From the NCBI GenBank assembly GCA_964496595.1, contig CAZCAI010000006.1, positions 1-64,000 of the forward strand: a stretch of 64,000 nt of DNA. The letters are read 5' to 3'. The position numbers and the translations under genes were made by a program. Below, piece by piece: positions 20,001 to 31,400 of the stretch (position 1 is the first letter of the stretch; each line of letters starts with the position of its first letter). A model generated the notes under the pieces. The model was not told the DNA's origin, did not search any database, and was given only the letters and a program-made list of their open reading frames with translations. Origin of the DNA: JAAAOZ01 sp964496595 (GTDB taxonomy: Bacteria > Chloroflexota > Anaerolineae > B4-G1 > SLSP01).

Positions 20001-23000
20001 CGATGGCGCCAATGTCGCCAGGCGCGCCGGCGGAAATGCGCCCGCCAACACCGGCCACATCGCCTTCGGTCACAGCCGGGTCGATGGCGTCCCGGACTTC
20101 ACCGGCAAGCTCGACGACGCGCGCGTCTACGATACCAGCATGAGCGAGCAAGCGGTGAGCGCCCTCTTCGGCGAACCCGTCCTGGCCCTGCGCTTCGATG
20201 AGGACGCCGGCTGGCCCGATCACAGCAGCTTCGGCAACGATGGCGCGTGCGAGGCCCATTGCCCCACGCGCGTGGATGGCGTGATCGGCGGGGGAGCGGG
20301 CTTCGAGGGCGCTAACTGCCTGGCCGTGGGACCGGACGCCAGCCTCGACCTGAGCGCGGGTCGCTTCAGCATCGCGGCCTGGGTCCATCCCCGGAGCGGG
20401 AGCGAGGGTGTGGGCCAGTCCATCCTCGACGGGGCTGTAAAGCTCCAGCGCCAGGGCCGCGCGTTGCGCTTCGGCTTTAACACCGACGACGCCTGGGCCG
20501 GGACCTACGAGAGCGGCGATGTCCTGACCCAGGATACCTGGAATCACGTGGCGCTCGTCTTCGACAGCGGCACGCTTGAACTGTACGTCGATGGCGCGCC
20601 GGTGGATGCGGACACGACGATCTTCGCCGGGAAAGCGCCCAGCGCTGCGGCACAAGCCTTCGACGTGGGATGCACAACCTACGCAGATGGCGCTCGAAGC
20701 GAATTCTTTCAAGGTAGACTGGACGAGGTACGCGTCTATCGCGAGACGCTGAACGTCAATGCTGTGCAGGCCCTCTACGACAGCGCCACCGTCATGCTCC
20801 GCATGCCCTTCGACGATCCGCCCGGCGCGCAGAGCTTCCCCGACGCGAGCGGGCAGCACGTCGGCGCGTGCAGCGGCGATGCCTGTCCCACCAGCGGCGT
20901 CGCCGGGCGCATCAACCGGGCGGCGCGCTTCTGGGGCGATCCGTACAATCCCGACAGCGACGATGACAGCATCCGCTTCCCCAACAGCGCGATCAATCGC
21001 CTAACCAACGACTTCACCTTAGCGGCGTGGATCAACCCCAGCACCTTGCGGGATAACTACGAATCCACCCTCCTTGCCACCGGCCGCTGTCACCGGAACG
21101 GCTTCCGCTTCTACCTCGCCGGCGCGGAGCTGCGCCTGAAGACCCACGGCGTGAAGGACTATGCCTCCGGCTTCGACCTCGCCGAGGGCCGCTGGACGCA
21201 CGTGGCGGTGGTGCTGGATGGCGAGAACGACGCGACCTTCTACGTGAACGGCGAGCAGGTCGGGCAAGCAACGCACACCGCCCCGGCGAACGCCGACAGC
21301 GCCAATCCGCTGCTAATCGGCGCCTCATACTGTGGCGGTCGGGCCACCTCCCACTTCGACGGCGTGATGGACGAGCTCACTATTTTCCGGCGCTCGCTCT
21401 CGGCGGACGAGATCCGGCGGCATTATCACGCAGCCCCTGTCCTGCAATTACACTTCGATGAGGCGCGGCCGGCCGGGGAGACGGGGAACCAGTTTGTGGA
21501 CGACTCTGACAACGGCCATCACGCGGCCTGTGCAGGAGAGAGTTGCCCGCAGAGCGGCTTTGTCATTGAGGGGAAAATTGGTCAGGCCATCCAGTTTGAC
21601 GGCGTGGACCAGGCTGACGCCGATCAAGACGTCGTCGTTGTGTCGGACACAGCCGCCCTCGATCTGAATACCTTCAGCGTGGCCGCCTGGGTCAGACCGA
21701 CCGCACGCGGCGGCAGGCAAACGATTGTTGAAAAGGCCGCCTATGATTTGTCCCGCCTGGATTTAGTTACGAATTATCATCTGTACCTGACTGGCGATCT
21801 CAAACCGGTGATCAAATTTACACAGGGGGGAGATAACGATAGTTGGCAAACGGTGCAAGCGCAGGGCAATACGCCGCTGGTGATGAATGCCTGGAATTAT
21901 GTGGTGGGGGTCTACGATGGAGACCATCTCAGGGTGTACGCGAATGGCTACGAGCGAGGCGCGGTCGCGGATCGCATCTCCTATTGGGCCCCGGACGTCA
22001 ACGACGCGCCGGTAGAAATCGGGAACAGCTCTTACGAAATCGAGGGGTATGCCTATCCCTGGTGGGGACACGACGAATTCGCCGGGCGCATCGACGAGGT
22101 CGCCATCTATAACCGCGCCCTGACGGCGGCCGAGATTCACGCTACCTTCCTGGCCCAGGGAAGTTGGGTGGAAGATCGTCAGCGCCAGAATGTCACGGTG
22201 GACGCCGACGCCCCAACCTCGGCGCTCTATCCCCCGACGACCTATTGGCCGAACCTGTCCGGGCAACTGTTGGCGTTCGCCAGCGATCCCACCTCCGGCA
22301 TCGCGCAAGCCGAGTTGGGCGTCAAAGCGCCGGGCCAGGCGGGCTTCACCTGGAGCGATATGCCACGGTGCCTGGACGCTTCCGCGACGGGGGGCGAGTC
22401 CTGGTGCCCCACCTTTACGCCCGACGGCGCCGGAACCTACGAGCTGACGACGCGCGTCACCGACCTGGCCGGCAACAGCGCCCGGTCGGCGACGACCCGG
22501 CAGGTCTACGTGGACGACGCGCCGCCGACGCTCAACCTCGGCGCGTCGCGCATCAGCGTTTTCCGCCACCCCAGCATCCAGCGCGCCTGGCTGGCCCGGA
22601 TCAGCGGCGAGGTGTCCGACCCGGCCTTGCCTGATGGGGCCGCCGGCAGCGGCATCCCGGAAAACGGCGTCCGCGTCTCGCTCTTTGGCGTGACCGATGG
22701 CGCGCTGATCGGTGACGGGAATGTGACCGCCATTGTCAGCGGCACGACCTGGAGCGCGGATTACGTGATCCCGGTAGGGCAGCCCGCCAACGAGTACGTG
22801 GTCCGCGCCGAGGCGGTGGACCACGTCGCCCGCATCCCCGGCCTGAGTGAGAGCCAGGCGGCGCAGCACACGACTGTGGCGGAGGCGACCGTGTCCGTGG
22901 ACGCGCTCGGCCCGGTGGTGCAACTGGATCGCAGTCCCCTCCCCGACGGCGTCCATCATCCGATGGAGAACCCCCTCCTGGGCAACGTCACGCTATCCGG

Positions 23001-25333
23001 TACGGCCAGCGAGCGCCCAGTTCCCATCAAGGTGACGTGGACCGCCCCCTGGGGAGGCTATTACCAGGATTTGTGGATCCGCTGCGGTGGTCAAGAGATA
23101 CATACGGTACCGGAGGAGACGCTGGACGCCCTGGCGTGGAACACCTCAGACAGTTGGAGCGGACGCACGTATCAGGGCGCACATTGCACTGTGTCAGGCC
23201 CAATCGACAGAACAGAGGGCCATGTCGAGGTGTGTGGTAGCACCGTGGTCAGTTGGACGCTCGATTCCCGGCGTGTCGTATACTTCACCGCCGATGCAGC
23301 CACGTGCCCGCCCGAACGCGCCGTCGCCGGTGTGGCCCAGGTCGAGTTGGGCTGGCAGGCCATCCTGCCCGATTCGGACCTCTACAGCGAGCCTTCACCG
23401 GGGAACGCCGGCCCACTGCTGGTCATGCCCTTCGACGAAGATTGGATCACCGGTGGTCGTACTGTCGAGGGAGCATCGGAGTGGGCGCACACCGCCGCGC
23501 TGCACAGCGGGGAGGGCGATGCGCATAACAAGAGTGTGCCCGGTCAGGTCGGCGCGCACGCGATTGAGCTGGACGGCGTGGACGATTACGTCCGTCTCAC
23601 CCCCCACGAGGCCCTCGACATGAGCGACCTGGCGGACGGCTTCACGCAGGCGGCCTGGGTCTACCCCTCGGGCCAGCCGGGCTTACAGCCAGTCCTGGGC
23701 GGCAGCGCCTACAGCGAGCCGGATCGCGCGCACCCATTTATCAATGTGCTCGATAGCACGCGCCTGGAGGCCGGCTTCGGCGCCGGCGCGTTCGAGACCG
23801 GCGACGTCCTGACGCCCAACGCCTGGAACCACGTCGCCACGACCTTCGATGGCGCAGCCTACCGGATTTACGTCGACGGCCAGGAAGTCGCCGCCGCTGA
23901 CATCTTCTCCGGCACATCCCCCTATCCGGCGCAAACGCTCGATATCGGCAGCGGCACGAAACTTTCGTCCGAATGCATCACCCTGGATGATATCCGTTTC
24001 CGTATAAGGAGGGGCCTGGCGGAGCGGTATCGCATCAAGATCAATGGCGAGGTGGTCTTTACGACCTCCTATTGGCCCGATCCATCCCAATCCATTGACC
24101 TCGATTTCTCGCAGGACTATTGCTCGGATATCGATCTGCGGGTTGAGATGCTGGAAGACGGCGCGTGGGGAGGGATGTACAGGATCGGTTCCGCCAGCAT
24201 ACCGGGGAGGCGCCAACTGTTCTTTTTAGGTCCCATGCCTCCCACTACAAATTGGCCGCTCCATTCCGTCGAACTCCGTTATACTGTGTCCAGGCTACGC
24301 CAAGGGATGCACTATTTTGAGGGCCAGATCGATGATGTGCGCGTCTACCCCCGTGCCCTATCGGCGTTCGAGATCGACCTGCTCTCCCGCACCGCGTGGC
24401 AGACCGTCACGCCGTCGCCCTCCGGCGCGGGCGTGGCGCAGGGCGATTGGGCCGCCGGCCTGCCGGACGGGTTGGAGGGCGTCTACCAACTGGACCTGCG
24501 CGGCCGGGATATGGACGGTCACGTGGATCAGGCCGACCAGAATGTATGGCGCGGCAGCGTGGATACCCAAGGCCCCCGCGTGAGCGCCACCCGCGCTCCG
24601 GTGGCCGGAAACGCCAATGTATCCCGTTATACTGTTATAGCAGAGGATTATAATTTGACCGAATCCGGGTTCCGTTCCCCGTGCGGCGGCGGCGCCGTCG
24701 CCGAGCGCGAATACGTCCAGACGCCCTGGTACACGCGCCTGTCGGACGCGCCGAGGCTCTATCGCCTGCGCACCGAATGCGAGATCCCCGACCCGGGATA
24801 TAACAGCTACTACGACACGCCGGGAATGGCTAACGGCGTCGCGCTGTTTTCGAACGGCGCGGTATCCAACACCCAGGCCTACATCGCCGACGGCAGCGCC
24901 GGCGTGCACATCCTCGACGTATCCGATCCCCTGCGGCCAAGCTCAATCGGCAGTTACACGACGATGGATGGCATGCGCGCGTTGGACGTCGCTGTTGCAC
25001 CGGCGCCGCCCACCACGACCCGCCAGGCCCGCATCACCGTCATGGAACCCGAAACCCACACCCCGAAACCTGTCACCCAGACCCCCCTGGCGCCCACCGC
25101 CGCCATCACCCACCACGTCACACCGACCGGCGCGGGCGCTTGCGCTTCCTGGGCCGATGCCTGCGACCTGCAGACCGCATTAGCGGCGGCGACCTGGGGC
25201 GACGAGGTTTGGGTCGCCGAGGGCGCCTACACACCTACCGCTGGCCTCACACGCACCATCGCCTTCACCCTCAACAGCGGCGTGGCGCTCTACGGCGGCT
25301 TCGCGGGCGGGGAGAGCGAGCGGGACGCTCGCG
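14029..25333 (+). CDS. Giant secreted multi-domain surface protein, 5' part (interrupted by assembly gap)
   Basis: First 3768 residues of what I infer to be one 6049-residue protein. A Sec signal peptide (1-28, ending SQAQ) and a strong ribosome-binding site (AAGGAGG) define the start. In order: an N-terminal lipoprotein-carrier-like region (30-290), two hydrophobic helices (300-341), thrombospondin type-3 Ca-binding repeats ([10 protein letters not shown] pattern, about 420-554), and an undefined ectodomain. A long hydrophobic stretch (about 1218-1381) follows, then a second TSP3 cluster (about 1615-1737). Four LamG/concanavalin-like domains (about 1847-2708), Ig-like modules, a fifth LamG (about 3128-3455) and an LVIVD propeller blade (about 3598-3655) come next. 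The last part begins a beta-helix. It is likely a cell-surface adhesin or filament component. The function is not known. Confidence 0.88.
25279..25333 (+). repeat. 55-bp contig-end overlap, left copy
   Basis: These 55 bases are identical to 25434-25488 on the other side of the N gap. An identical overlap of this size at both contig ends is the signature of a de Bruijn assembly break at a k-mer of about 55 and not of a biological tandem repeat. It encodes [18 protein letters not shown] in both copies. Confidence 0.9.
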
Positions 25334-25433
25334 NNNNNNNNNNNNNNNNNNNNNNNNNNNNNNNNNNNNNNNNNNNNNNNNNNNNNNNNNNNNNNNNNNN
25401 NNNNNNNNNNNNNNNNNNNNNNNNNNNNNNNNN
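25334..25433. other. 100-N scaffold gap inside the giant gene
   Basis: A fixed-length placeholder. The flanks are duplicated (25279-25333 equals 25434-25488). Deleting the Ns and one copy (155 nt) joins the two reading frames exactly, giving 18150 nt or 6050 codons. Confidence 0.95.
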
Positions 25434-28400
25434 GGCGTGGCGCTCTACGGCGGCTTCGCGGGCGGGGAGAGCGAGCGGGACGCTCGCGATCCCGCGGCCC
25501 ATCCCACCATCCTCAGCGGCGACATCGGCGTGAGCGGCGTGATCACTGACAACGCTTACCACGTCGTCCACGTCACCGCTGGCGTGACCGAGGCCACGGT
25601 GCTGGACGGATTCACCATCACCGGCGGCAACGCCAGTGACTGGAAGTATGGAGGAGGCGTGTACAGTGCGGGCGGCAGTCCCACGTTGCGCAATCTCGTC
25701 ATCGAGAGCAATGTCGCTGAGATGGATGGAGGCGGGATGTATAGCAGCGGCGGGCGCCCGACCCTGCGCAACGTCGAGTTCATCGAGAACAGCGGCAACA
25801 ACGGCGGCGGCCTCTACAGCAGCAGCGCCAGTGATCTCGCCAACGTAACTTTCAAGCGCAACGTCGCCAGCGGCTCGGGCGGCGGCATGTACAACGGTGG
25901 CAACAGCCGCCTCTTCAACGTGGCCTTCCTTGGCAACATCTGCACCGCATACGACGGCGGCGGTCTCTACAACTACAGCGATGCCACATTGGTGAACGTG
26001 GTCTTTAGCGGCAATGAGGCCACCAACACGATGGCCAACGGGCGGGGCGGGGGTCTATATAGCGAGGCCACGTCCACATGGCCGTCAGTGGACTTGAGCC
26101 ACCCGACCTTGACCAACGTGACCTTCAGCGGTAACGAGGCCGCCGGCGGCGGCAGCGCGATCTATAACAACCAGAGCAACGCCACCATCCAGAACAGCAT
26201 CGTGTGGGGCAACGGCGGCACGACTATTGCCAACATCTCCAGCACCATCACTGTGACCTACAGCCTGATCGAGGGCGGCTGGACGGGCGCGGGCAACTTG
26301 GACGCCGATCCGCGCTTCCGCCGCGCGCCTTCGCCCGGCCCGGATACGACGTGGGGCACCGCCGACGATGACTACGGCGACCTGAGCCTGCTGACCAGTT
26401 CGCCCGCGCTGGATGCCGGGGACAACACCGCTCTTCCCACCGACACGTTGGACCTGGACGGCGACGGCATCGTCACCGAGACGCTGCCGCTCGATCTGGC
26501 GGGCGCCGAACGCCGGATTGACGTGGCGGCGCCCGACACCGGCAACGGCAGTGCGCCGCTCGTCGATATGGGCGCGTATGAGTTGGCCCCGATGGACCTG
26601 GCGCTGACCAAATCGGTCACGCCGATGGGGCCAAACCTGGGCGATCCCCTTACCTACACCATCGCCTTCTCCAACCTTGGCGTCTTGACGCCCACGGCCA
26701 ACTGCGTCATCACCGATACGTTCCCCACGGCGCAGGTCATCAGCACGACCGTCATCAGCAGCGGCGTCCCCCTTACCCCGACCGCCACGCTCTACGTCTG
26801 GGAGATGGCGCCGCTCGCGCCGGGAGAGGGCGGCGTCATCACCATCACCGGCGTCGTCAGCCCTGGCCTGACCGAGGGCGCGATTTTCACCAATACCGCC
26901 GTTATCGACGCCATTACCGGCACGCTCGGCGATGATGATGTGACCAACAACAGCGACGCGGCCATGGTCGCCGTGAGCAACCTGCCGCCGGTCGCTGCCA
27001 GCGATACCTACACGACAGACGAGGATGTGCCGCTGATCGTGCCGGCGCCCGGCGTGCTGGGCAACGATAGCGACGCCAACGACGACCCGCTCGCGGCGGT
27101 GCTGGACACAGCGCCGTCCAGTGGGGAACTAACGCTGCGCAGCAATGGCGCCGCCGCAGGCGCATTTACCTACACCGCGCCGCTCGATTTCAACGGCGTG
27201 GTCAGTTTCACCTACCACGCCTCCGACGGGGCGGCGACCTCGGACAGCGTCGTCGTCACCATCACCATCACGCCCGTGCCTGACGATCCCCGGGCCTCCG
27301 ACGTGGCCCTGTCCACGCTGGAGGATACGCCGCTCGCCATTCCCATCATCCCGGACTATGCCTACGATCCCGATGGCGAATCGCTGACCATCGCGGCGGT
27401 GGGCGCCCCCGCGCACGGCGCAGCGACCATCACCGACCCCTCGTCCACCATCGTCTACACCCCGTCCTCCCACTACGTCGGCACGGATGCCTTCACCTAC
27501 ACCGTGCGCGACACCGGTGGAGCATCCGCGACGGCGGCGATCACCATCACCGTGACCGAGGTGAATTATCCGCCGGAGACCTCGGATCTGGCAGTAGAGG
27601 CGCCGATGGACACGCCGGTCACTATCCCTGTAATGGATTACGTCAGCGACCCCGACGACGACCCGCTCACGCTCACCCTGCGCAGCGCGCCCCAATATGG
27701 CGCTGCCACGGTAGTCAGCCCCACCAGCCCCCACGCCAGCATCATCTACACGCCGACGCCGGGCTTCCGCCGCATCGACGACTTCACCTACCGCGTGCAG
27801 GATCCCGGAGGGCTGAGCACCGAGGGGAGGGTCGAAGTGCGCATGGTGCCGCCGCCGCCCACCAGCACCATCGCTTACGTGGGGACCGACAAAGGGCTGC
27901 TGATCCTGGACACGCGAGAGCCAGCCGAACCGCAATACGTGGGCTTCTACGCGATGCCCAGGGAGGCCGGAAAGGTATCCGTTGCGGGCAACTACGCCTA
28001 CGTGGGGGCGGGCGCCGACGGGCTGCACGTGGTGGACGTGACCACGCCCACCCACCCGGTGAGCGTGACCGTATACCGCGCCAACATCGGGCACGTGAAG
28101 GACCTGGTCATCCCCGACAGCGGCAGCCCGGGCTATCCCTACGCCTACGTCGCCGACGCCTCCGGCAAGCTGCACGTGTTGGACGTCTCCGATCCCGCCC
28201 ATCCCCAGGCCGTGAGCAGTCTTGACCTGCCGGGCTCCCCCCAAAACCTGGCCCTCTTCGAAGGCGCCGACGGCCGTCACTACGCTTACGTACCCGCCGG
28301 TTATGGGGATTTGCAGATCGTGGACGTCTCCGACCCAGCCAACCCGCAACGTCTCGCCCCGGCGTTGACAGACTGGCGTCACGGTTGGGCGAGCGACGTC

Positions 28401-31400
28401 GTGGTCGCCGGGCAACGCGCCTACGTCGTGCGGGCGCTGATCTTCAATGGGACCGCCACGAACTTCCTGACCCACCTCGACATCTCTGACCCCACGCATC
28501 CAATCGTCGCAAAGGATGACTACTTCAGCGGTGACAGTCGCGACATGGCGCTCAGCGGCGCCCCGGCGCTGGACCCCGATGCCTACGTCTACAAGGCCTC
28601 GGGCGAGCGGGGGCTGGTCGTCACGAAACTGTCGGGGAACGCGCAGACGGCGACAGCGTGTGATAGCGCCGGCAACTGCACCACCGTAGATGTTCAACAG
28701 ATGACCGGGCTTCGCGCAACTGGGCCAAGCGCGGCCCAGTCCTCATCCTCAATCAGCGCTCTTGACTTCTTCAACGCGCCCTCAGTGCTGGATACCGCCG
28801 AACCGCTCTCCATCACGGTCGCGGCGGAGAGCGCGGCGACCACGACGTTGCAATCATTGACCGTCAACCTGGACGAGACCCCCATCTACACCCAGACCTG
28901 GGCCTCCGGCGCGGTCACATCGGCGCTTGAGTCGTTCGTCTGGACGCCGGGCAGCGATGGGCTGCACGTCTTCCAGGCCTACGCAACCGCTTGGGATGGG
29001 GCGACGAACACGCGCGCGATCAGCGTCACGGTGGACACGCTGCCGCCGCAGATCGGTATCGGCTCGGAGGTGCTCACGAGCGCCCACTACTACGAGCCGC
29101 GCAACCTCGATCTCACCGGCGTCTTCACCGACGCGGGCGGCGTCACCGAGGTCAGTTGGCAGGCCGGGCGCGTGGACGGCCCATCCCTGCACGCGCCCCA
29201 ACCCGCACTCCTCGACGGCCCTACCTGGCGCGGTCTATGGCAGCTCCCGCTCGGCGATCTACCCAATGGCGCGACCTACGTCATCACGGCGACGGCGCAG
29301 GACATCGTGGGGCGGCGCACGACGATCACCGGCGCTGTTTTGGTGGACGTGGTGGGGCCTGCGCCGGTAACGCCCACGCTTGAATGGGCCGGACAACCGC
29401 TCGCGCCGGGCGACGTGGTGCGGGCGCTCTCGCCCACGCTGCGCCTGACCTGGCCCGCCGCCGACGATAACAGCGGTGTGGCGCTGTACCGCGTGGGCTG
29501 GACGGAAATCGACGACCAGGGCCGGCTGATCACGGAGACGTGGCAGACGATCCTCCCGACGCAGACCTTGCAAGCCGCGTATCACCCCGGCGAAGCGCGC
29601 CAACTGCGCGTGCAGCTTGTCAGCCAAGACGCGCTCGGCAACGAGCGCTGGCAGCGTTGGGGCAGCGTCGTCGTGGATGCGCCGTTGACGCCGGATTACG
29701 CGCCACTGGGCGACCACGAGGGTCGCCCCTGGATGGATAATGGTTGTACATTGATCGGCGGTGATCGGCGGGCAGCCTACGCTGCATCCGCCGGGGCCGC
29801 GATGGGCGCGGGACAGCAGTTGTACCTCACCTGGAGCGCGCAACCGACCGAGACGGCGGGTCTTCGCATAAGCTGGACCGGCGCATCGTGGGATACCGAT
29901 GGCGATCTCTTCATCTACTTGGACGTGCAAGACGCGCGCCATCCCGTCATCAGCGGGACGCTCACGACCTTCACACCCTATACGAGCAGCGCTGCTGTAA
30001 CCCTGCCGACCGATCTGGCCGCCGACTATCTGGTCTGGGTGCGGGACGCCGAGAGCGCGCTTCTGATGGAATGGGCCGGGGATAAATGGGGCTACCGGGC
30101 CGCATTGACGCCGGAGGAACAGTACCAATTCGACGCCGCCCTCAACGGTGGGCAGACCGATCTCTTGTTGCCCTTCGAGACCATCAGCGTCACCCAGCCG
30201 GCCTCCGCCACGCTCGGCCTGGTAGCCTTCGCGGCGCAGGATGACGGCGCCGTGTGGGCCGCATTGCCCAACGCCAATCCGATTCACGATGCGGGCGCGG
30301 CTGGGACGTCGCTTCAACTGACGCACGCCTATCACTGGGATGCGCTCGGCGCGGGCGCTTGCCCCAACGGCAGCAACGGCAGCGCGACCGCCTACCGGGA
30401 TTTTGAAGGGGTGAGCACGCTCGCGGCTGATCCGAATGGACGGGCTACCACGGCAACGACGCCGACCGTGACATCCGGCGTCGGCCTGACGCCCGTCGGC
30501 GACGGGCAGACGATCCCCTACACCTTCACCTACCGCAATCGAGGCACGGTCACGGCCACCGGGCTGCTGCTCGATCTCGCCGCCTCCGGCGCGCTGCGGC
30601 TGACCGGCGGCCACCAGCTCACCATCGACGACGTCGCGCCCGGCGAGGAGACCACGCTGCGCTTCGATGGCGTCGTCGATACGGCGCTCGGCGGGGAGCA
30701 GGCCGTCGTGGCGGCGCGGGTCAGGCCTGCCGCCGATCCCTCCGGGCCGCCGTTGGATCAACGCTGGCTCGCCCATCCCGTGGACGATGATCCGCCGGTC
30801 TTTTTCGGCCTGCAACAGCCGGGGTATCTCGTCGGCGCGAGGGAGGTGCGCCTGCGTGGGTACGCCCACGATGCCAGCGGCGTGACCGAGATGCAGATCG
30901 AGATCCGCCCATCCGAAGGCGGCGGGGCGACCGAATCACTCACCTGCTCGGATGCACAGCCGTACGATGGACGCTGGGCCTGCGCGTGGAACGCAAGCAG
31001 GTTCAGCGATGGCGCCGAGGTGGAGGTGCGGCTCCGCGCCGTGGACGGCTTCGGTCAAATCAGCGCGTGGAGCGCGTGGCAACCCCTGCGGGTGGACGCC
31101 GCGCCGCCAGCGGTCACGCTGGACGCCGCCGCCACCAGCGTCATCTCCGGCAGCCTGGTGCGCGAAAGTGCCTTCACCTTAGTCGGTGACGTGACGGATC
31201 AAGGCGGCGTGGATGCGGTGCAGGTCTGCGCGGATCACGGCGCGTGCGAGCAGGCGGTCGTTGCGCCGGAGAACACCCTCTCCGCCGTGACGGTGGAGGA
31301 TGCGCCGCCGGATACAGTTCCCATTGACGCCAGCATCGCGTGCGGCGGGGCTGAAATGACCCGCACCTTCTGGATCAGCGAGAGCTTCCCCGTCGGCCAG

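Noticed and set aside
25140..25333. An N-terminal extension for the second half of the giant gene
   Set aside because: It is in the wrong frame relative to the true protein before the gap. The frame matches only because the N run and duplication shift it by 155 nt.
27129..28697. A long minus-strand frame inside the giant gene (also 29259-30869)
   Set aside because: These are shadows of the plus-strand repeats in GC-rich sequence, with no recognisable domain and biased composition.
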